Shown here: positions 8,115 through 15,790 of the stretch, piece after piece
How positions within the stretch are numbered: position 1 is the first letter of the stretch
Layout: the number at the start of each line of letters is the position of its first letter
DNA from: JBKJVQ01 sp046717125
GTDB taxonomy: Bacteria > Pseudomonadota > Alphaproteobacteria > Rhizobiales > Methyloligellaceae
Reading direction: 5' to 3'
Assembly: GCA_046717125.1 (NCBI GenBank)
Contig: JBKJVQ010000076.1
Coordinates: 1-19,199, forward strand
Length of the DNA: 19,199 nucleotides
Notes under the pieces: generated by a model
Database searches by the model: none
Told to the model about the DNA's origin: nothing
What the model saw: the letters and a program-made list of their open reading frames with translations, nothing else
Translations under genes and position numbers: made by a program

Positions 8115-8615
8115 CGGCGAGCCGAGAACCAGCGTCCAGAACGATTTGTAGCTCGTTTCGGGGCGCCAAACGAGGGCGATCCCCATCTCGGCGGCGTCGG
8201 CGAGCAGCAAATTCTCATTGTGGGAACGGCTCTCCTTCCAGTCTTGCATGACCTCTTCCAGCGAGATTTGTCCGGTCGCGACGTTCTCCGCCGCGAGCCT
8301 CGGCCGGTAGCCTGCGCGCTCCACGCGCTTCCACGGCGTGGAACCGTCCGTGCCCTGATGCGCGATCTTGTCGACGCGCGCGAGGTCTTCGCTATGCGCG
8401 CGCGCGGCCGAGGCGAGCTTTGCGTTCAGCTTCAGCGGTTTCAACCCCTTCTGCGCGCGGTAGGCGTTGACCAGCCGCCGCGCCCGTTCGGGGTCGAGCG
8501 CGGGCTTTGCGTCCGAGATGGCGGCCGGGCGGAGATGCTCCTGCGCGCCGCCCGCGCAGGCCGCGAGGCTCGCCATAATCCCCAGCGCCAGAAAGGCGCA
8601 TGCCATCGTTCGCAT
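8109..8615 (-). CDS. CAP-domain (SCP/PR1-like) lipoprotein
   Basis: This 168-residue protein starts MRTMACAFLALGIMASLAAC. The L-A-A-C lipobox suggests lipidation at Cys20 or so and anchoring in the envelope. Residues about 45-165 form a CAP domain: LVNAYRAQKGLKPL, ASAARAHSEDLA, IAHQG, AENVATG, VMQDWKESRSHNENLL and the ending EMGIALVW. The conserved His of HSEDLA and the E and H of the WKESRSHNEN region are present. Bacterial CAP proteins are extracytoplasmic; their biochemical activity is mostly unknown. I chose ATG 8613-8615 because it gives a clean lipoprotein signal; the frame continues upstream to a TTG at 8657. It converges on, and slightly overlaps, the flippase gene. Confidence 0.85.
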   Translation of the reverse strand: MRTMACAFLALGIMASLAACAGGAQEHLRPAAISDAKPALDPERARRLVNAYRAQKGLKPLKLNAKLASAARAHSEDLARVDKIAHQGTDGSTPWKRVERAGYRPRLAAENVATGQISLEEVMQDWKESRSHNENLLLADAAEMGIALVWRPETSYKSFWTLVLGSPL

Positions 8616-8717
8616 TCGCAAATGTCCATTGTTGCGCGAGCCGTTCTGCGCAGGCAATTTTGTCGCCAGAAAATCGTGTCGGTTATGGGGCGGTCGGCCC
8701 CGCGAATTGTAGGGAGG

Positions 8718-9188
8718 ATGAAAGTGCGCATCGGGATGCTTGTCGCCGCCGCCGCTTCATGCCTGCCCGCGCTCATGGTGAGCGCCGCGGACCAGATGCC
8801 CGAACGCGTGGCGGAGGAAGTCAAGTTCGCGGTGAAATATTGCAGCGACCGGGGTGGAGCGCCGAACACGGACAAGCTGTTCACGCAAAAGGATATCAAT
8901 GGTGACGGTCAAACGGACTGGATCGCCGATTATGCACGGTTCGCATGCGCGGGGATTGAGAATCCATTCTGCAGCGCCAGCGGCTGCATCCTGAAGCTCT
9001 TCATGTGGATGCCCGAAGGACATTGGGCAAGCCTCGCCGAGTCCGCGCGGCGCTACACATTCAGCAGCGACGGCGTGAACACGAGGCTTGAGATCGTGAT
9101 GGGAGGTGTGCGCTGCGACCGGCCGAACGAAGAGGACTGTACGTTGAAATACTTTGCCCACGGTCCGGAATGGGCCCCTGCGGAGTAG
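8718..9188 (+). CDS. secreted six-cysteine protein of unknown function with a calcium-loop-like motif
   Basis: I do not recognise a named family. The product has 156 residues, a signal peptide (MKVRIGMLVAAAASCLPALMVSA) and a mature part with six cysteines (KYCS, FACA, PFCS, SGCI, VRCD, EDCT), enough for three disulfides. DINGDGQTDWIADY resembles an EF-hand or FG-GAP calcium-binding loop. It should be periplasmic or exported. The start is uncertain: AGGGAGG directly abuts ATG 8718, whereas GTG 8724 lies at ideal distance; both give a working signal peptide. Frame extension further upstream is antisense to the CAP lipoprotein gene and was rejected. It converges on the YcnI-PCuAC gene with a 14-base gap. 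Confidence 0.75.
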   Translation: MKVRIGMLVAAAASCLPALMVSAADQMPERVAEEVKFAVKYCSDRGGAPNTDKLFTQKDINGDGQTDWIADYARFACAGIENPFCSASGCILKLFMWMPEGHWASLAESARRYTFSSDGVNTRLEIVMGGVRCDRPNEEDCTLKYFAHGPEWAPAE

Positions 9189-9202
9189 GGTTGCGTTTAG
9201 TC

Positions 9203-10159
9203 TCAGTGATGCTCGTGCCCGGCCTCGGGCGGTCCCCGGCGAATCGGAAACACGATTGCGACCTCGCCGGCCTTCTCGAACACGATCGTACCGCTCGCGG
9301 TGGCGCCCTCCTTCAAATCGCCTGACAGGTCCAGGAACATCAGATGCAGGCCACCCGGCTCGAACGCGATCGTCGCGCCGGGCGCGACATCGATGCCGCC
9401 CTCGCGCTCGCGCATGCGCATGACGCCACCCTCGTTCAGGGTTTCGTGCATCTCGACGCGGCCGGCGCCGTCGAGCGTCGCGCCCACGAGCCGATCCGGC
9501 TCCTTGCCCTTGTTGGTGATCTGGATGTATCCCGCGCCGGTCTTCGCGCCGGGCGGGGTCGCGCGCGCCCAAAAATTCTCAATGACGAGATTGCCTGCGG
9601 CGACTACCTCGGCTGACGATGCCGCCTTGCCGTGTCCCTCCGCAGCGACCAGACGAAGCGTGGCGCCCGGATACTCGAGCGCATGTGCATCCTGTCCCTC
9701 CGCCGGGAACTCCGCCCAGTAGATTGCGCCCTTTTCGCAGGTCTGCCGCACAGGGAAACGCAACGCCTCGACGCCGGTCAGTTCGCGCGCGACAAAGCCG
9801 CTGAACACGAACTCGTCGAAATACTCGTCGGGCAGCGGACCGCCGGTCCAGGTCATGCGGCGCACCCCTTCGGTCAGGTCCCCGTGATAGTGCTTGTAGG
9901 CGCGTGCGTAGGGACCCCTCTCGGTCGCGATCGTCCACCCGGGCTTTGGCATCGGCTTCACCCCGATCAGACCTTCGGGGATCTCGATCGAAATCGAAGT
10001 CGTCGCGGAGCCTTCGCAGCCATGCGGCACGCGCAGCACGGCCTTGTATCCGGACCCGGTCCTGGCCTCCTTCGTCTCCAGCGTGACATGGGCCTGGGCA
10101 GGGGTTGCCGCGACCGCGAGCACTGCGAGCAGCACATACTTCATCGCACTACGGGTCAT
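9203..10159 (-). CDS. YcnI (DUF1775)-PCuAC fusion, periplasmic copper-binding protein
   Basis: This 318-residue exported protein joins two copper domains. A signal peptide ending PAQA leaves a mature N-terminal His (HVTLETKEAR), the copper ligand of YcnI/DUF1775 domains. Residues about 24-175 match that domain (VPHGCEGSATTSI, KPGWTIA, WTGGPLPDEYFDEF, CEKGAIYWAEF). After a linker, residues about 195-310 form a PCuAC domain with the copper motif MH-x10-M...H-x-M (VEMHETLNEGGV, MRM, LHLMF) and a C-terminal HEHH tail. PCuAC proteins deliver copper(I) to cytochrome oxidase or other periplasmic targets. The ATG at 10159 has GGTGA five bases upstream and begins just past the TonB receptor stop, so the two genes are probably coupled. 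Confidence 0.9.
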   Translation of the reverse strand: MTRSAMKYVLLAVLAVAATPAQAHVTLETKEARTGSGYKAVLRVPHGCEGSATTSISIEIPEGLIGVKPMPKPGWTIATERGPYARAYKHYHGDLTEGVRRMTWTGGPLPDEYFDEFVFSGFVARELTGVEALRFPVRQTCEKGAIYWAEFPAEGQDAHALEYPGATLRLVAAEGHGKAASSAEVVAAGNLVIENFWARATPPGAKTGAGYIQITNKGKEPDRLVGATLDGAGRVEMHETLNEGGVMRMREREGGIDVAPGATIAFEPGGLHLMFLDLSGDLKEGATASGTIVFEKAGEVAIVFPIRRGPPEAGHEHH

Positions 10160-10164
10160 AGTTA

Positions 10165-12414
10165 TCACCACTTGTATTGCAGACCGGCATAGGCGGCGCG
10201 GCCACTGCCGGGTTCGAACAGTCTGCTCGCCGCCGTCGCGGTCGGGGCAATCGAGACGCTCGAAATGTATTTCTCGTCCGTCAGATTGCGGCCCTCGACA
10301 TACGCGAACCAGTTGCGGCCGGCGTCATAACCGATCTTCGCGCCGAGCAGCGCATAGGCCTCGGTCGTAATCGTGTTGGCGTTGTCGACGAAATAGGCTT
10401 GCGGAACCCATTCGACATTGGGTCCGAAGAACACGCCCGAGGGGTGCTTGTAAAGCAGCTCGGCGCGGAGGAAGTGTCGCGGCGCGCCGGGCAGTTCGTT
10501 GTCGCCCCAGACGATGTCGTCGTCGAAGAAGAAGTCATTGAATGTATAGGCTGTGTTCAGCCAGAGACGGTCCGGGTTCGGACCATCCGCGAGCAACCCC
10601 GACAGAAGGCTGACGCCGAAGCCCAGCTCCAGGCCCTGATGCACCGTCCTGTCGGCATTCACCGGCACGCAGAAATCGGAGAAGCCGAACAGATCGAGGC
10701 ACTGCAGTTCGTCCCTGATCTCGGCGCGGTAGAGGGCGACGTCCCAGCTATAGGTGTCGCGACGCCCGCGGCTGCCGATCTCGTAGGTGATTGCCGTCTG
10801 TTCCTTCGTGTCGAGCGGTGGCAGCGCAGCGGAGAAAGCCTCGCCGAAGCTCGGGACCTCGACGCTGCGCGAGATGTTGCCGAAGATCTGCGCATCGGGC
10901 GCGACCTCCCACAGGATGCCGCCTTTCGGAGAGAACAGGTCGAAGGCCCGTGCGCCGCTGCCGTCGCCGTCGATCAGGAACCGGTCGCGCCGGTCGCGCT
11001 CCGCATGCAGGAACTGGCCGCCCGCGACGAGCGCGACCTTCGGCAGCACGTAAAGCGCATTCTCGAAATAGAGCGAGAGATTGCGCGACGTGTCGATGCT
11101 GTCCGACGTAAGCGCGCCCTTCCGGCCGAGGATGTTGACGAACTGCTTCGCATCGACTTCGCCGTCATGCACGTTGGCGCCGGCGAGGAAGCGATTACGC
11201 ATGCCTCCGATGCGGCCATCATGATGCAGGCGCGCGAAGCCACCATAGTCCTCATACTGATAATCGAGCACCTGAAAGATGGGGTGGTCGAGATGCCGGT
11301 CGAGGCCGAACGCGCCGAACTCGACCAGCGTCCCCGGCGCGACGCGGATCGCGGTCTTGTTGGCGAAGCGGATCGTGTCGATATTGCGCTGCCAGTCGTT
11401 GAGTACGTTGATGGAAGCGGCCTGTTTCGGGTCCGTCAGCGCGACGTCCTTCGTCACTGCGCCCGGAATGCGCTGATCGACGCTTGCGCCGTTCAGGTAG
11501 AACCTAGTCTCGGCGTTGGGGGACAGCTTCACGCCGAGATTGGCGCTGCCGCGAAACGCATCGCCATCGCTGTGATCGCGGAAGCCGTCCTGCTCCTGCA
11601 GCGACGCGGTGACGAACGCGTCGCTGGGCCCCGACACTCCGCCCGAACTCGCCTGCGCACGGCGGAAGCCGAATGAGCCTGCGTCGACGCGCGCCTGGAA
11701 CGGGCTTGAATCGTAGCCTGTCGCTGTGACGAAATTGATCGCGCCGCCGAGTGAATTTGAGCCATAGCGTAGCGCGTTCGCGCCCTTGTAGACCTCGATA
11801 TATTTGTACGCCGACGGATCGATTTCCTGAAAGTCGCCGTACCCGTCCGCCGTATTGAGCGGGATGCCGTCCTGGTAGAGCTGGATGGAGCGCAGATGGA
11901 AATTGCGCGACAGGCCGGAACCCCGGATCGATAAACGGCTGTCCGCACCCCATTTCGGCTGCACGAACACGCCCGGCACGTAATCGAGCGCATCCTTGAT
12001 GGTGATCTGCGGCGTCGCCTCGTATTCCTTCGCCGAAACCACATCGACCGCGCCCGGAACGGCTTCAAGCTCGATGCGCGCTTCTTCCGCAGTGGGCACG
12101 CTCAGGCTCCCCTGACGCACCACGCTGCCTGCGGGAGCGTTGGGGACGACGCCCTCGCCGCCCGCTTGCGGTTCGCCGGGAGGAGCCATGTCATCGGGCT
12201 GAGGCCGGCGCGGTGCGCGAGCCTGAACAACGCGGCGTGGGCTCGGCCGATCGACGCGTTTCGCGCGCACGGGCCGCGCCTTAGGCTGGCGCTGTTCGAC
12301 CACGACGTTTGGCAATCGGTCGGTCGAAGACTGGGCGAAAGCCTTTTCCGCGAGTGCGAGCGGAAAGACAGTGAAGGCGGCGGCGCACAACGCCGCACGA
12401 GAGGTTCGGGACAT
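10165..12414 (-). CDS. TonB-dependent outer-membrane receptor, probable copper uptake
   Basis: This 749-residue receptor has a signal peptide ending KAFAQ and a likely TonB box (LPNVVVEQ, about residues 34-41). An unusual Pro/Arg-rich stretch of some 40 residues follows. The plug domain reads VPGAVDVVSAKEYE, IKDALDYVPGVFVQP, LSIRGSGLSRNFHLR, YQDGIPLN, YIEVYKGANALRYG, LGGAINFV. A 22-strand-type barrel then runs to the terminal aromatic residue (LQYKW). It would import a chelated metal or small molecule using TonB energy. Copper is inferred from the neighbours (DUF2946 before, YcnI-PCuAC after), not from the barrel itself, which is not methionine-rich. I chose ATG 12412-12414, which has GGAG six bases upstream; further in-frame ATGs lack this and would spoil the signal peptide. 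Confidence 0.9.
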   Translation of the reverse strand: MSRTSRAALCAAAFTVFPLALAEKAFAQSSTDRLPNVVVEQRQPKARPVRAKRVDRPSPRRVVQARAPRRPQPDDMAPPGEPQAGGEGVVPNAPAGSVVRQGSLSVPTAEEARIELEAVPGAVDVVSAKEYEATPQITIKDALDYVPGVFVQPKWGADSRLSIRGSGLSRNFHLRSIQLYQDGIPLNTADGYGDFQEIDPSAYKYIEVYKGANALRYGSNSLGGAINFVTATGYDSSPFQARVDAGSFGFRRAQASSGGVSGPSDAFVTASLQEQDGFRDHSDGDAFRGSANLGVKLSPNAETRFYLNGASVDQRIPGAVTKDVALTDPKQAASINVLNDWQRNIDTIRFANKTAIRVAPGTLVEFGAFGLDRHLDHPIFQVLDYQYEDYGGFARLHHDGRIGGMRNRFLAGANVHDGEVDAKQFVNILGRKGALTSDSIDTSRNLSLYFENALYVLPKVALVAGGQFLHAERDRRDRFLIDGDGSGARAFDLFSPKGGILWEVAPDAQIFGNISRSVEVPSFGEAFSAALPPLDTKEQTAITYEIGSRGRRDTYSWDVALYRAEIRDELQCLDLFGFSDFCVPVNADRTVHQGLELGFGVSLLSGLLADGPNPDRLWLNTAYTFNDFFFDDDIVWGDNELPGAPRHFLRAELLYKHPSGVFFGPNVEWVPQAYFVDNANTITTEAYALLGAKIGYDAGRNWFAYVEGRNLTDEKYISSVSIAPTATAASRLFEPGSGRAAYAGLQYKW

Positions 12415-12480
12415 GAGTATCTCCGGCTGTGACATCGCGCGACGACCGGCCGGGATGGCCGGCGCCACACACGCAAGCGA

Positions 12481-12897
12481 TCAGACGGAGGCGGTGGGCG
12501 GTCCGCAGCCCGGCGGCTGGAAGAAGCGCGCAGAGACGTGCGATATCCGGACGGCCTGCGGCGCAAGCGGCGGCGTGGCGAACGATGCCGGCGCAAAGAG
12601 CTGTGCGATATCGGGAAGGATGAAGCCGGTCGCCAGCCCGAAACAGACCGGACATGGCGACGCTTGTTTCTCCGGATCGTCGCCCGATGCGATCTGGCCG
12701 AGTGCGTGCCTCAGCTCGCGAAGTGCATTCAGGCTTGCCGGCGAAGCGTTGCCGTCGTCGGACAGGCAAAGCCAACTCTTGCTGCCTTCACCCGCGCCAA
12801 GGGTCGAGGCCAGCGCCATCGCCTGATGCGCCGCATAGAGCTGCGCATGGGCAAGCAGGCCCAGCACGACGAGCGCGGCGACGATGCGGCGTAACAT
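12481..12897 (-). CDS. DUF2946-type small exported/membrane protein, first gene of the copper operon
   Basis: This 138-residue protein has an N-terminal hydrophobic signal or membrane segment (RRIVAALVVLGLLAHAQLYA), a central SPCPVCFGLATG motif and a C-terminal FFQPPGCGPPTA. The CPxC motif and the Pro-rich tail resemble DUF2946 proteins, often found next to TonB receptors and copper genes in proteobacteria. Its biochemical role is unknown; the CPVC pair could bind copper or be redox active (inference). It begins at ATG 12897 with the G-rich leader GGGGGACTTC. It ends 66 bases before the TonB receptor on the same strand, so the three genes 12897-9203 probably form one operon. Confidence 0.75.
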   Translation of the reverse strand: MLRRIVAALVVLGLLAHAQLYAAHQAMALASTLGAGEGSKSWLCLSDDGNASPASLNALRELRHALGQIASGDDPEKQASPCPVCFGLATGFILPDIAQLFAPASFATPPLAPQAVRISHVSARFFQPPGCGPPTASV

Positions 12898-12973
12898 GAC
12901 GAAGTCCCCCGCCCGAGAATGTCACATCAGGACGCGCTTCTCAAACGCATTGCGGCAAGACAATTCACGGCGC

Positions 12974-12989
12974 GCCGATCTGAATCGGC
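12974..12989. promoter_or_regulatory. 16-bp perfect dyad upstream of the copper operon
   Basis: GCCGAT-CTGA-ATCGGC is a perfect inverted repeat, itself between two GGCGCGCC palindromes (12969-12976 and 12995-13002). It lies about 77-92 bases upstream of the DUF2946 start, where an operator for a metal regulator might sit. No known operator consensus was recognised. Confidence 0.3.
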
Positions 12990-13009
12990 AAGCGGGCGCG
13001 CCAGGCGCC

Positions 13010-13059
13010 AAAAAGAAAAACCCGCGGGCAGAGTCCCGGGTGAGACGCGGACCCGCGGG
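13010..13059 (-). terminator. intrinsic terminator after the second TonB receptor
   Basis: On the minus strand, CCCGCGGG (13059-13052) pairs with CCCGCGGG (13028-13021) and is followed at once by TTTTTCTTTTT. It lies 85 bases past the receptor stop and so separates that gene from the copper operon. The loop is long (23 bases), which makes the stem less certain than the T run. Confidence 0.6.
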
Positions 13060-13108
13060 GCCAAGGCCGACTGTCGCGGGAACGGGATTGCGATCAGTCG
13101 GAATACGG

Positions 13109-13136
13109 CGGGGCCCCGGCGAGCGCCGGAGCCCCG
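13109..13136 (-). repeat. strong 12-bp hairpin just after the receptor stop
   Basis: CGGGGC-U-CCGGC pairs with GCCGG-G-GCCCCG around a GCTC loop. In the minus-strand RNA the only imperfect pair is a U-G wobble, whereas in plus-strand RNA it would be a C-A mismatch. This favours a role in the receptor transcript, such as 3'-end protection. No T run follows directly. Confidence 0.5.
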
Positions 13137-13144
13137 ATGGTCGG

Positions 13145-15790
13145 TCAGAACTTCACCTTCACACCGCCATAGGCAACGAACGGCGTACCCGGAACGACGG
13201 ATCTTGGGTCTGAAAAGCTGCGATTGGTCACGTCGTCGGGGTTGAAGTAGGTCCCGAAAAGATAGTGCCGCCTGTCGAACAGATTGTTGATCAGGCCGTA
13301 GATCTGCACGTGGTCCGTCACGTCGTAGGACGTACGCAGATTAACCAGTTCGTAGCCGCTGAGCGGCTGGTTGAGGTTCGATTCGTCACCGAGGAAGAAG
13401 CGGTCGGACGTTACGATGAGGTCCGCGCCGATCTTCCATTTCGGCGTCAGCCAGTAATCGAAGCCGAGCCGGACATTGTGCCGCGGGATCGACGGGAGCC
13501 GGTCTCCGGGGCGCACGAAGATGACGCCGCCCTCGGCCTCCTCTTCCTCTTCCACTTCGAGCTCGACCTCCTCCTCACCCTCGACCTCTTCTTCGTCGCC
13601 GTCGCCGTCCTCGACCTCTTCGACCTCCTCGACCTCTTCCTCCTCCTCTTCGCCTTCTACGAGCGTGCGGCGCGGATTGGCCGCCGAGAAGAGCGAATAA
13701 GAGGAATCAGCCACTGCGTCGACGAAGCCGTAATTGGCGAACATCTGCAGCCGTGACGACTTGTACCGGAGCCCGAGATCGACGCCTTGGCGCAGCGCGT
13801 TGCCTGCGTTCAGGAAGAAGCCGCGACCCTGCTGCTCGGCGAGGACGTTCAGGATCTCATCCTCGGATTCCGAGCGGTAGAGACCGACCGTCCAGTCGAT
13901 GTTGCCGCCCCACACATTGGCGAACTCGCCGCGGAACCCGGCTTCGAAAGTCTGCGCGGTGACCTGTTTCAGGGGCGGATCGGCAATCAGGAACGACTCG
14001 ATCAGGCAGGGTTGCTCCGGATCGGCGCAGGCCAGTTCCGCAGGCGTCGGCGCGCGGTTCGATTCCGAATAGCCGCCATAGACAGACATCCAGGGCGCGA
14101 GCTTGTAGGTCGCGCCGACGATTGGGTTGAACTTCTCGAAGTCGCTGTCGCTGTTCAGGTCCGGCGCATTGCCGGTCTTGTCCCGCACTTTCAGCTCGGC
14201 GTAATTGTAGCGGCCGCCCGCGGTGACCGTCAGGCGGTCGGTGACGTCGAGCGTGTCCAGGAGATAGAGGCCGTAATAATCGGTGTTGATGCCAAGGCGC
14301 ACGGGCATGATGTTGCCCTCCGCGTCGACCGTGATGGTGCCAAGGCCTCTGACGACGAACCTGTCGTCCACCAGTCCGAACTCGCTCGAAGCGCGCGTGC
14401 CGACGGATCCCGCATCGTACGATGCGCCGATCAGAAGCTGGTTGTTCATGCCGAACACTTTCGACTTCTCGACCAGCTGCAGCGAGCCGCCGCCCGATTC
14501 CGCGTCCGATCCAGTCCGGTCGAGCGCGCCGTACAGCACGTCCTCGTCGAACTGGCCCGGAATGTTCGTCGTGTTGTCGTCGTCGTCGAAGCAGAAGCCG
14601 CCGGGGTTGTCGGTATCGTCGTCGCAAGCGACAAGGTCTGAAAGGTTGCCGTCGTCGCGCTTCTGCTTGAAGTGGCGATAATAGGCGACGCCGGACAGAG
14701 TCATCGTCTTCGTGACATCGACCTGCCCGTTAACGCTGAGCATGTTCAGATTGTTTTCGGTGATCTGCGGCGAGGTGAACACCGCACCGTAGCGCTGGCG
14801 CACTGCCTCGATCGGCGTCGCCGCCGTCGCGCCAATCAGCGTGTCGGCTGCGGTGTAGTTGATGTGGAACTCGGCGTCCTTTCCCTTCCAGCCGAGATCG
14901 GCGTAGCCACGGTAGATCTCCGTTGGCGAGAAGTCCCGCCAGCCGTCATCCTCGATTCCCTCGAACGCGCCGTAAGCGGCCCAGTTGCCGCTCTGTACGC
15001 CGTATTGAGTGGCGTTCTGGATACGGCCATAGGAACCGGCGCGGAAATCCGTCTCGAAGCCCTGCCAGGCGAAGCCGTCCTTCATCGTGATCGAGATCGC
15101 GCCGCCCAGCGCGTTCAGGCCGAAGGCCGGGTTGTTCGACACGACCGCGATGTTATTGATCGCGACCGAAGGGATCAGGTCGAGATTGACCGTGTCGGCA
15201 TAGACCTCGTTGATGCGGACGCCGTTCTGGTAGACCGCAAGGCCCTGCGCCACACCGATCAGGGGCGAGGATTCGTATCCGCGATAGAAGATGTTGCGGT
15301 TGAATTCGTTGCCCTGCACGTCGGTGATGACGATGCCAGGCACGCTCTGCGCCAGCGCGTCCGTGATGTTGGGCTGAGCAGTGCGGGCGAGGTCGGCGCT
15401 GTCGACGATATCGACCGCGCCGGGCACTTTCTGGACCGCGATCTCGCTTCCCGCCACGGGCGAAAGCCTGACTGTTTGCCCGGTCTCGTCCGTCTCGGCA
15501 AAGACCGGTTCGACCGGTTCGACTGGCTCCGCCACGACGGGCTCCGGTGCGGGACGCGGGGCCGGGCGCGGAGCGGGGCGGGCACGGCGTGCCCGTACTA
15601 CCGGCGCTGGCTGCGGCCGCGGCCTTGCGGCGGGTTTCGCCGCGCGCCTTGGTGGACGCTGCTGTTCCTGAATAACTTCGACCTCGGGGGTCTGCGCCCC
15701 CGACTGGTTTTCCTGGCCCTGTGCCTGCGCGTGCGGCGCAGCCGCACACATCCCAAGCAGCACCGCGGCGCGAAGCGCGGTTTTCGGCAT
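13145..15790 (-). CDS. TonB-dependent outer-membrane receptor with poly-Glu insertion
   Basis: This 881-residue receptor has a signal peptide (about residues 1-23, ending HAQA), a TonB-box-like EVEVIQEQ, and an N-terminal extension that is first basic and Pro/Arg-rich (about 45-85), then EPVEPVEPV. The plug follows (VPGAVDIVDSADL, ITDALAQSVPGIVI, IFYRGYESSPL, YQNGVRIN, LGGAISI), then the barrel, ending VKVKF. Two acidic stretches stand out. At residues 389-406, eight Asp flank two Cys (CDDDTDN...CFDDDDN). At 712-753, 27 Glu and 3 Asp fall within 42 residues, placed just before the family segment VRPGDRLPSIPRHNVRLG and so probably in an extracellular loop. The substrate is unknown; related receptors are usually assigned to siderophores, which the sequence cannot confirm. 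ATG 15788-15790 was chosen for the signal peptide and the G-rich leader. Confidence 0.9.
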   Translation of the reverse strand: MPKTALRAAVLLGMCAAAPHAQAQGQENQSGAQTPEVEVIQEQQRPPRRAAKPAARPRPQPAPVVRARRARPAPRPAPRPAPEPVVAEPVEPVEPVFAETDETGQTVRLSPVAGSEIAVQKVPGAVDIVDSADLARTAQPNITDALAQSVPGIVITDVQGNEFNRNIFYRGYESSPLIGVAQGLAVYQNGVRINEVYADTVNLDLIPSVAINNIAVVSNNPAFGLNALGGAISITMKDGFAWQGFETDFRAGSYGRIQNATQYGVQSGNWAAYGAFEGIEDDGWRDFSPTEIYRGYADLGWKGKDAEFHINYTAADTLIGATAATPIEAVRQRYGAVFTSPQITENNLNMLSVNGQVDVTKTMTLSGVAYYRHFKQKRDDGNLSDLVACDDDTDNPGGFCFDDDDNTTNIPGQFDEDVLYGALDRTGSDAESGGGSLQLVEKSKVFGMNNQLLIGASYDAGSVGTRASSEFGLVDDRFVVRGLGTITVDAEGNIMPVRLGINTDYYGLYLLDTLDVTDRLTVTAGGRYNYAELKVRDKTGNAPDLNSDSDFEKFNPIVGATYKLAPWMSVYGGYSESNRAPTPAELACADPEQPCLIESFLIADPPLKQVTAQTFEAGFRGEFANVWGGNIDWTVGLYRSESEDEILNVLAEQQGRGFFLNAGNALRQGVDLGLRYKSSRLQMFANYGFVDAVADSSYSLFSAANPRRTLVEGEEEEEEVEEVEEVEDGDGDEEEVEGEEEVELEVEEEEEAEGGVIFVRPGDRLPSIPRHNVRLGFDYWLTPKWKIGADLIVTSDRFFLGDESNLNQPLSGYELVNLRTSYDVTDHVQIYGLINNLFDRRHYLFGTYFNPDDVTNRSFSDPRSVVPGTPFVAYGGVKVKF
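13532..13657 (-). repeat. low-complexity GAG/GAA tract encoding a poly-acidic segment
   Basis: These 42 codons are mostly GAG and GAA with a GAC-GGC-GAC-GGC-GAC core, giving 30 acidic residues out of 42. Irregular VEE and EEE units suggest growth by slippage. The frame is kept on both sides, so the insertion is tolerated. The plus strand of this stretch reads as poly-Ser, which is only its shadow. Confidence 0.85.

Noticed and set aside
8220..8717. Upstream extension of the six-cysteine protein
   Set aside because: It runs antisense through the CAP lipoprotein gene; the signal peptide begins at 8718 or 8724.
10177..11676. Plus-strand open frame of 499 codons
   Set aside because: It is antisense to the TonB receptor with no recognisable motif; high GC leaves the complementary frame open.
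13476..13700. Plus-strand poly-Ser protein
   Set aside because: It is the complement of the poly-Glu codons of the receptor; no start signals or family features.
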